A stretch of DNA of 32,065 nucleotides from an uncultured Granulosicoccaceae bacterium (GTDB taxonomy: Bacteria > Pseudomonadota > Gammaproteobacteria > Granulosicoccales > Granulosicoccaceae): positions 1-32,065 of the forward strand of contig CALGNZ010000185.1 of NCBI GenBank assembly GCA_937957915.1. Reading direction: 5' to 3'. The notes beneath the pieces are model-generated. The model ran no database searches and was not told where the DNA came from. It saw only the letters and a program-made list of their open reading frames with translations. Below are positions 27,714 through 32,065 of this stretch, piece by piece (positions within the stretch are counted from its first letter, which is position 1; each line of letters opens with the position of its first letter). Made by a program: the position numbers and the translations under genes.

Positions 27714-29347
27714 TGACGCAATTCATCAACAACAAAGAAAACCTGGTAACCGAGGCTATTGACGGCCTGCTCGCGGCCTCCGGTGGCTCGCTGCGACGGC
27801 TCGATGGCTATCCGCATATCAAAGTGGTTTATCGAGCCGAGCGCGATAAATCCAAAGTCGCGTTACTGTCTGGTGGCGGCAGTGGCCACGAGCCTTCTCA
27901 CGCAGGCTTTGTTGGCGAAGGCATGCTGACTGCCGCGGTCTGTGGTGAGGTGTTTGCGTCGCCATCGGTGGAAGCCGTACTGGCGGGTATTCTCGCCGTG
28001 ACCGGTGACGCTGGATGTCTGTTGATTGTAAAAAACTATACCGGCGACAGGCTTAACTTTGGCCTGGCCGCCGAGCGCGCAAGAGCACTTGGCAAGCAGG
28101 TTGAAATGGTAGTCGTCGATGACGACATCGCCCTGCCCGATCTGCCGCAACCGCGCGGACTTGCCGGTACATTATTTGTGCACAAAATTGCAGGAGCAGC
28201 AGCTGAGGAAGGACAATCACTACAGACTGTCGCCGAAATAGCTCGCAATGTGATTAAAAACACCGCATCCATCGGCATGTCACTCGACACCTGTACTGTG
28301 CCAGGTGCGCAAAGGGAAGATCGAATTGCCGAGGGTCACGCAGAGCTTGGCCTCGGCATTCATGGTGAGCCCGGTGTGCAACAGGTGGCGCTAAACAGCG
28401 CCACGTCTGCTATGCAAATGGTACTTGAAAAACTGGCACCCAGGCTCGAACACGGAGGTCGACTTGTGGTTATGCTAAACAACCTGGGTGGTACCACGCC
28501 GCTGGAAATGTCGGTTCTGACAAACGAGCTGTGTAAGTCAGCGCTGTGTAAAAATGTGGAATTTATCATCGGCCCTGCCCTGATGATGACATCACTCGAT
28601 ATGCATGGCTTTTCAGTATCGGTATTGCCCGTCAATGACGAACAGGTGGCCGCACTGAAAACACCAGTGCCGATGACTGCCTGGCCAGCAATGCAAAGCA
28701 TTGAACGAGGCACTGCCATCGTTGAACGATTGCCCGACGGGCTGACACCTGTGGCGCCGATTGCCTCCGTCAACGCTGCCACACGTGCAACCATCACATC
28801 TATCTGCGATTTACTGGAGGCTTCGGAAAGCACACTTAACGAACTCGATGCGAAGTCAGGTGACGGTGATACCGGCAGTACCCTGGCAACAGCGGCGCGT
28901 GCACTAAAAGGCAATCTTGATCAAATGCCACTGGCTGACCTGACCCAGCTGATGCCGGCACTGGGCAATGAACTGAGCCAAACGATGGGCGGCTCCTCTG
29001 GAGTAATACTCGCCATATTTTTCAATGCAACCGGTGATGCCTGCGCTCGCGGTCTTGCTATTGAAAAAGCACTTGCTGAAGGACTTGAGCGGGTGAGCCA
29101 GGTCGGTGGTGCGGTTCCTGGTGACCGAACCATGATTGATGCACTGCAGCCTGCACTCAACGCGCTGCCTTCAGGTGTTTCAGCCGCTGCCACAGCAGCC
29201 AGACAGGGAGCAGACAGCACTGCCAACATCGGAAAAGCAAAGGCCGGGCGCGCCGCCTATGTGCCAGAAGACAACTTACTCGGCCATAATGATCCGGGCG
29301 CTGAGGCTGTGGCAATTGTATTCGAAGGCCTTGCTAAAAATAGCTAG
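27713..29347 (+). CDS. dhaK: Single-chain ATP-dependent dihydroxyacetone kinase (DhaK-DhaL fusion)
   Basis: The protein has 544 residues, close to the 552 of the Citrobacter freundii enzyme. The DhaK domain (about 1-330) has GGGSGHEPSHAG with H59, NYTGDRLNF with D112, and LGLGIHGEPG with H217, the His that binds the ketone of dihydroxyacetone as a hemiaminal. The DhaL domain (about 355-544) has the Mg-ATP aspartates D379, D384 and D386 in ELDAKSGDGDTGS, then MGGSSGVI and GRAAYVPEDNLLGHNDPGA. No PTS-type DhaM is present, so ATP is the donor. Its TAATG overlap with the ATPase gene ties it to the transporter. Relatives also phosphorylate D- or L-erythrulose, so the substrate may be a ketotriose or ketotetrose. 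Confidence 0.94.
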   Translation: MTQFINNKENLVTEAIDGLLAASGGSLRRLDGYPHIKVVYRAERDKSKVALLSGGGSGHEPSHAGFVGEGMLTAAVCGEVFASPSVEAVLAGILAVTGDAGCLLIVKNYTGDRLNFGLAAERARALGKQVEMVVVDDDIALPDLPQPRGLAGTLFVHKIAGAAAEEGQSLQTVAEIARNVIKNTASIGMSLDTCTVPGAQREDRIAEGHAELGLGIHGEPGVQQVALNSATSAMQMVLEKLAPRLEHGGRLVVMLNNLGGTTPLEMSVLTNELCKSALCKNVEFIIGPALMMTSLDMHGFSVSVLPVNDEQVAALKTPVPMTAWPAMQSIERGTAIVERLPDGLTPVAPIASVNAATRATITSICDLLEASESTLNELDAKSGDGDTGSTLATAARALKGNLDQMPLADLTQLMPALGNELSQTMGGSSGVILAIFFNATGDACARGLAIEKALAEGLERVSQVGGAVPGDRTMIDALQPALNALPSGVSAAATAARQGADSTANIGKAKAGRAAYVPEDNLLGHNDPGAEAVAIVFEGLAKNS

Positions 29348-29396
29348 GCAGCGACGCTCATCGCCGCCACAAACACAGCACAAACACCTGTGAACA

Positions 29397-30482
29397 ATGA
29401 AAGCTAACGAGCTACCCGGCAATGTTATCAGCGGTGTAAAACCCACTGTCAACGACATTGCTCGCCTCGCAGGTGTGAGCCTGGCGACCGTTGATCGTGT
29501 GCTTAACGCTCGTCCTGGCGTGCGCAAGGTAACGATACAACGCGTTAACAAGGCAATTGACGAGCTTGGTTATATTCGCGATACCGCCGCCGCCAATCTC
29601 GCGCGCAAGCGCTTTTACCAGTTTGTGTTTTTGCTGCCAGATTCAAACAGTGAATTCATCGACGAGCTGGAAACACAAATCGAAGCACAGGCTGTAACGC
29701 TTGCAAATGACCGCACCCATTTGCTTACCCGCAAACTACCTGCTTTTGATTCTCAATCAATCGCATTTGCTCTGGACGAATTGCAGCCGGAAGCCACCAG
29801 TGGTGTTGCCGTGATCGGGCCAGAGACACCGGCTGTACGAGACGCAATCTCGCGTGCCACCGAGCGCGGTATCGCGGTAGCCGCGCTGCTTTCCGATCTG
29901 CCCAGCTCGCCTCGCGATCACTTTATAGGTATAGATAACACCTCCGCAGGTCAGACCGCTGCACAATTAATGGGACGCTTCATCAAAGCAGATCGCGGCT
30001 CCATTCTGGTGCTCACCGGATCACGTCTGGCTCGCGACCATCTCGAGCGCAGGCTCGGTTTTGATGCGGTGATGCGCGAGCACTTTGCGCAACTGAGCAT
30101 ATTGCCTTCGGTGGAAATTCGCGACGATCAGCCTTTGTCGGACATTGTGCTGGCAAATGCATTTTCCGAAACAACAGATATTTGCGGAATCTATTCAACA
30201 ACCGCCAGCAACGCCGGTTTACTGGAATTCCTTAAACAACGCAGCGAGCAGGCAAAAGGCCTGGTAGTCATTGCACACGAGTTAACACCGTTGTCACGAC
30301 AGGCCTTGCTTACCGGTAGCATTGATGCATTGATCTCTCAGGACACCGGCCACATTGTGCGCAGCGCTGTCCGGTTAATGCGTGCAACCGTTGATGCAGT
30401 TCCGCACAATGCGCTGCAAGAGCGTATTCGAATCGAAATATTTTTGAAAGAAAATCTGCCACCTGAAACGCCTGCAGATTAG
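29397..30482 (+). CDS. LacI-family transcriptional regulator of the uptake operon
   Basis: The protein has 361 residues. The helix-turn-helix and hinge lie at 16-60: PTVNDIARLAGVSLATVDRV followed by LNARPGV, then VNKAIDELGYIRDTAAANLARKR. The VSLATVDRVLN variant is typical of the subgroup regulating sugar/polyol ABC operons. The rest is a two-lobed periplasmic-binding-protein-like sensor (FVFLLPDSNSEF, HFIGIDNTSAGQTAA, TDICGIYSTTASNAGLLE). It follows the kinase gene by 49 bases on the same strand, so it is probably last in the operon. The twin operators at 21855-21900 are its most likely sites. It converges on and overlaps the next gene by 4 bases. Confidence 0.93.
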   Translation: MKANELPGNVISGVKPTVNDIARLAGVSLATVDRVLNARPGVRKVTIQRVNKAIDELGYIRDTAAANLARKRFYQFVFLLPDSNSEFIDELETQIEAQAVTLANDRTHLLTRKLPAFDSQSIAFALDELQPEATSGVAVIGPETPAVRDAISRATERGIAVAALLSDLPSSPRDHFIGIDNTSAGQTAAQLMGRFIKADRGSILVLTGSRLARDHLERRLGFDAVMREHFAQLSILPSVEIRDDQPLSDIVLANAFSETTDICGIYSTTASNAGLLEFLKQRSEQAKGLVVIAHELTPLSRQALLTGSIDALISQDTGHIVRSAVRLMRATVDAVPHNALQERIRIEIFLKENLPPETPAD

Positions 30483-31453
30483 CGAGTCACCACCACAATA
30501 GGCTGCACCACTTCTCGATCAAAGTTGCTGCCACAGAGAATTACCACACTGGTGCTGCCACGTTGCTGTTCACTGGCTTTCTGAAACGCAATATAAGCAA
30601 GCCCGGCAGAACCCTCGACCAACATTTTTTCTTCCCATGCGATCGCTCGCATGCCGTCGGCGATCTCCGATTCAGAACATTCAATAATGTCGTCAACGAC
30701 ATCTATGGCAAGCGGCAATGTCATCGTACCCTCTGACACACTGCCAGCACAGCCATCAGCGAGTGTAGGCAAATGCGCGACCTGAACAACCGCTTTAGCC
30801 TGAATACTGGCGGCCAGTGCGCCTGAGTTGCGGGCACTAACCCCGATCACTCTGGTCTGTGGCGAAAAGGCTTTTAACACTGACCCTATACCCGACAACA
30901 GACCGCCACCGCCCATGGATACAAACACTGAGTCGATACTATCCAGTTGTTGCAGGAGCTCCAGTGCAATTGTGCCCTGTCCGGCAACAACCTCTGCATC
31001 GTCATAGGGAGAAACATAATTCAAGCCGTGATCACGAGCAATACCTTGCGCATGCAGTTCCGCCTGGCCGGCATCACAGGAATGCAAAATAGTCTCGACG
31101 CCGAGCGCTGCAATTTTTTGATGTTTTTCGGTCGCTACGTTCTCGGGTAATACAACTCGCAACTGATGACCGGTAACCGCCGCCGCCTGTGCCACCGCAA
31201 GACCGTGATTTCCGGACGAGGCTGTGATAATCGGTTTATCAACAGCAAGTGTGGTGAGTTTGGACAGCGCACCGCGGTACTTAAACGAACCGGTGCGCTG
31301 CAGATTTTCTGCTTTTAGATAGAGCCGATCAGCGTGAGCCCCTGCCTGACGCGTGGCAAGACAGGGCGTCGCAATCAGCCATTTTTTAATCCGCCTGTGC
31401 GCAGCGACCGACAACGCCGCCTGACTTAAAACGTTACTGGAAAGCGTGTTCAT
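30479..31453 (-). CDS. PLP-dependent threonine/serine dehydratase-like enzyme (fold type II)
   Basis: The protein has 324 residues. The Schiff-base lysine is K58 in TGSFKYRGA, followed by ASSGNHGLAVAQAAA (substrate loop, about 78-92) and the phosphate-binding GGGGLLSG (181-188). It ends with the CGSNFD motif seen near the C-terminus of the family. There is no ACT regulatory domain, so it matches the catabolic threonine dehydratase, serine racemase and EutB (hydroxyectoine utilisation) group rather than biosynthetic IlvA. Which of these reactions it performs cannot be decided from sequence or from neighbours. It is convergent with the LacI gene and overlaps it by 4 bases. Confidence 0.9.
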   Translation of the reverse strand: MNTLSSNVLSQAALSVAAHRRIKKWLIATPCLATRQAGAHADRLYLKAENLQRTGSFKYRGALSKLTTLAVDKPIITASSGNHGLAVAQAAAVTGHQLRVVLPENVATEKHQKIAALGVETILHSCDAGQAELHAQGIARDHGLNYVSPYDDAEVVAGQGTIALELLQQLDSIDSVFVSMGGGGLLSGIGSVLKAFSPQTRVIGVSARNSGALAASIQAKAVVQVAHLPTLADGCAGSVSEGTMTLPLAIDVVDDIIECSESEIADGMRAIAWEEKMLVEGSAGLAYIAFQKASEQQRGSTSVVILCGSNFDREVVQPIVVVTR

Positions 31454-31536
31454 GTTCTGGATAACTTTGTCATTGATTCGAGCAATCTGCCTTTCACCTT
31501 CAACTGTGATACACAGCGCTTATCGCTGGTTATTGT

Positions 31537-31587
31537 TAACCACGGGTTTACTGTAGGCACGGGTTACTGCTAACCACGGGATACTGC
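31537..31587. repeat. Tandem 17-bp repeat, three units
   Basis: Units are taaccacgggtttactg, taggcacgggttactgc and taaccacgggatactgc, laid head to tail with no gap between divergent genes. They contain no obvious palindrome. Confidence 0.75.
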
Positions 31588-31667
31588 TATCGATCAGTTA
31601 GCGCCACTCATCAAACCTGCAGGTTTGGTTTATCATGCCAGTCAATCGCTTTGAACGGAAACAGCTC

Positions 31668-32048
31668 ATGCAAATCAAAAAACTTGACCATGTCAATGTA
31701 CGAACCACACAGCTGGACCAGATGGTCGACTGGTATACAACTGTGCTGGGTATGCAAAGCGGCAATCGGCCAGACTTTCCCTTCCCGGGTGCGTGGATGT
31801 ACGCGGGAGATTCACCGGTTGTGCATCTGGTTGGCATAAACGGAGAACCGGCCGTCGGCGCCGAGGCAAAACTAAAGCTTGAACACTTTGCCCTGAGCGC
31901 TACTGGCTGTAAACGCTTTATCGAACAGCTGGAAGCTGCGGGAGAGAGGTACAAACGCGGGGAACTGAAAGATTTCAATATCGTTCAAATTAATGTGTGG
32001 GATCCGGATGGCAATCATATTCATATCGACTTCCCGGCAGATGAGTAG
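31668..32048 (+). CDS. Small VOC (glyoxalase/bleomycin-resistance) family protein
   Basis: From ATG at 31668 the protein has 126 residues. The frame is open from an ATG at 31635, which would add 11 residues. 31668 is preferred because MQIKKLDHVNVRT is the normal VOC start and GGAAACAG precedes it. Two beta-alpha-beta-beta-beta modules are visible, LDHVNVRT...WYTTVLGM and LEHFALSA...WDPDGNHIHIDF. The four metal-ligand positions appear to be His: H8, H53, H73 and H119. Family members include glyoxalase I, dioxygenases and resistance proteins. The substrate is unknown. It is divergent from the dehydratase gene. Confidence 0.88.
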   Translation: MQIKKLDHVNVRTTQLDQMVDWYTTVLGMQSGNRPDFPFPGAWMYAGDSPVVHLVGINGEPAVGAEAKLKLEHFALSATGCKRFIEQLEAAGERYKRGELKDFNIVQINVWDPDGNHIHIDFPADE

Positions 32049-32065
32049 AATGCCGATACTCGATA

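Noticed and set aside
28360-28914. Minus-strand frame of 184 codons
   Set aside because: It is antisense to the DhaK-DhaL kinase, whose active-site motifs are intact.

Overview
The window reads as a chromosomal segment of a Gram-negative bacterium, most likely a free-living (perhaps marine) gammaproteobacterium. The reasons are a fadBA operon in the gammaproteobacterial arrangement, a long-chain acyl-CoA dehydrogenase of about 600 residues of the Pseudomonas type, an AraC regulator with an arabinose-binding-like N-terminus, and a very large modular surface protein. The species cannot be named from the sequence. No rRNA, tRNA, CRISPR array, integrase or insertion sequence was seen.

Region 1 (1-12455, minus strand) is one reading frame of at least 4151 codons that starts at 12455 and runs off the left edge. 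It encodes a mosaic exported or surface protein: LEPR-XLL-like N-terminal motif, LamG, DUF4347 with a His-Cys pair, LamG, right-handed beta-helix, LamG, C-type lectin-like, cadherin, LamG, beta-sandwiches, a second lectin-like domain, cadherin/Ig/LamG, seven VCBS/FG-GAP repeats, Ig, choice-of-anchor-like, cadherin/Ig/LamG again, and the beginning of delta-60 repeats. Its C-terminus and any secretion signal there are not visible. The 560-base region upstream holds its promoter and a likely terminator of the fad operon.

Region 2 (13016-19671, minus strand) is fatty-acid beta-oxidation: an AraC-type regulator, an acyl-CoA dehydrogenase, and fadB-fadA overlapping by 4 bases. Together they cover the four reactions of the beta-oxidation spiral.

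Region 3 (19753-21648) is a divergent pair. One gene is a bacterial homologue of the eukaryotic protein N-terminal glutamine amidohydrolase NTAQ1 with an intact Cys-His-Asp triad. The other is a DUF3095 protein with nucleotidyl-cyclase-like motifs.

Region 4 (21649-30482, plus strand) is a tightly packed carbohydrate uptake operon: solute-binding protein, two permeases, a 64-residue two-helix membrane protein, two ATPases, a single-chain DhaK-DhaL dihydroxyacetone kinase, and a LacI-type regulator. Its leader carries a 16-bp tandem array and two LacI-style palindromes with central CG, 30 bp apart. The gap after the binding-protein gene is highly structured. The simplest reading is import of a short ketose, such as dihydroxyacetone or a compound giving it or a ketotetrose, followed by phosphorylation by the kinase and control by the LacI protein.

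Region 5 (30479-32065) has a fold-type II PLP threonine/serine dehydratase-like enzyme on the minus strand and, divergently, a small VOC-family protein. A 3 x 17-bp tandem repeat lies between them.
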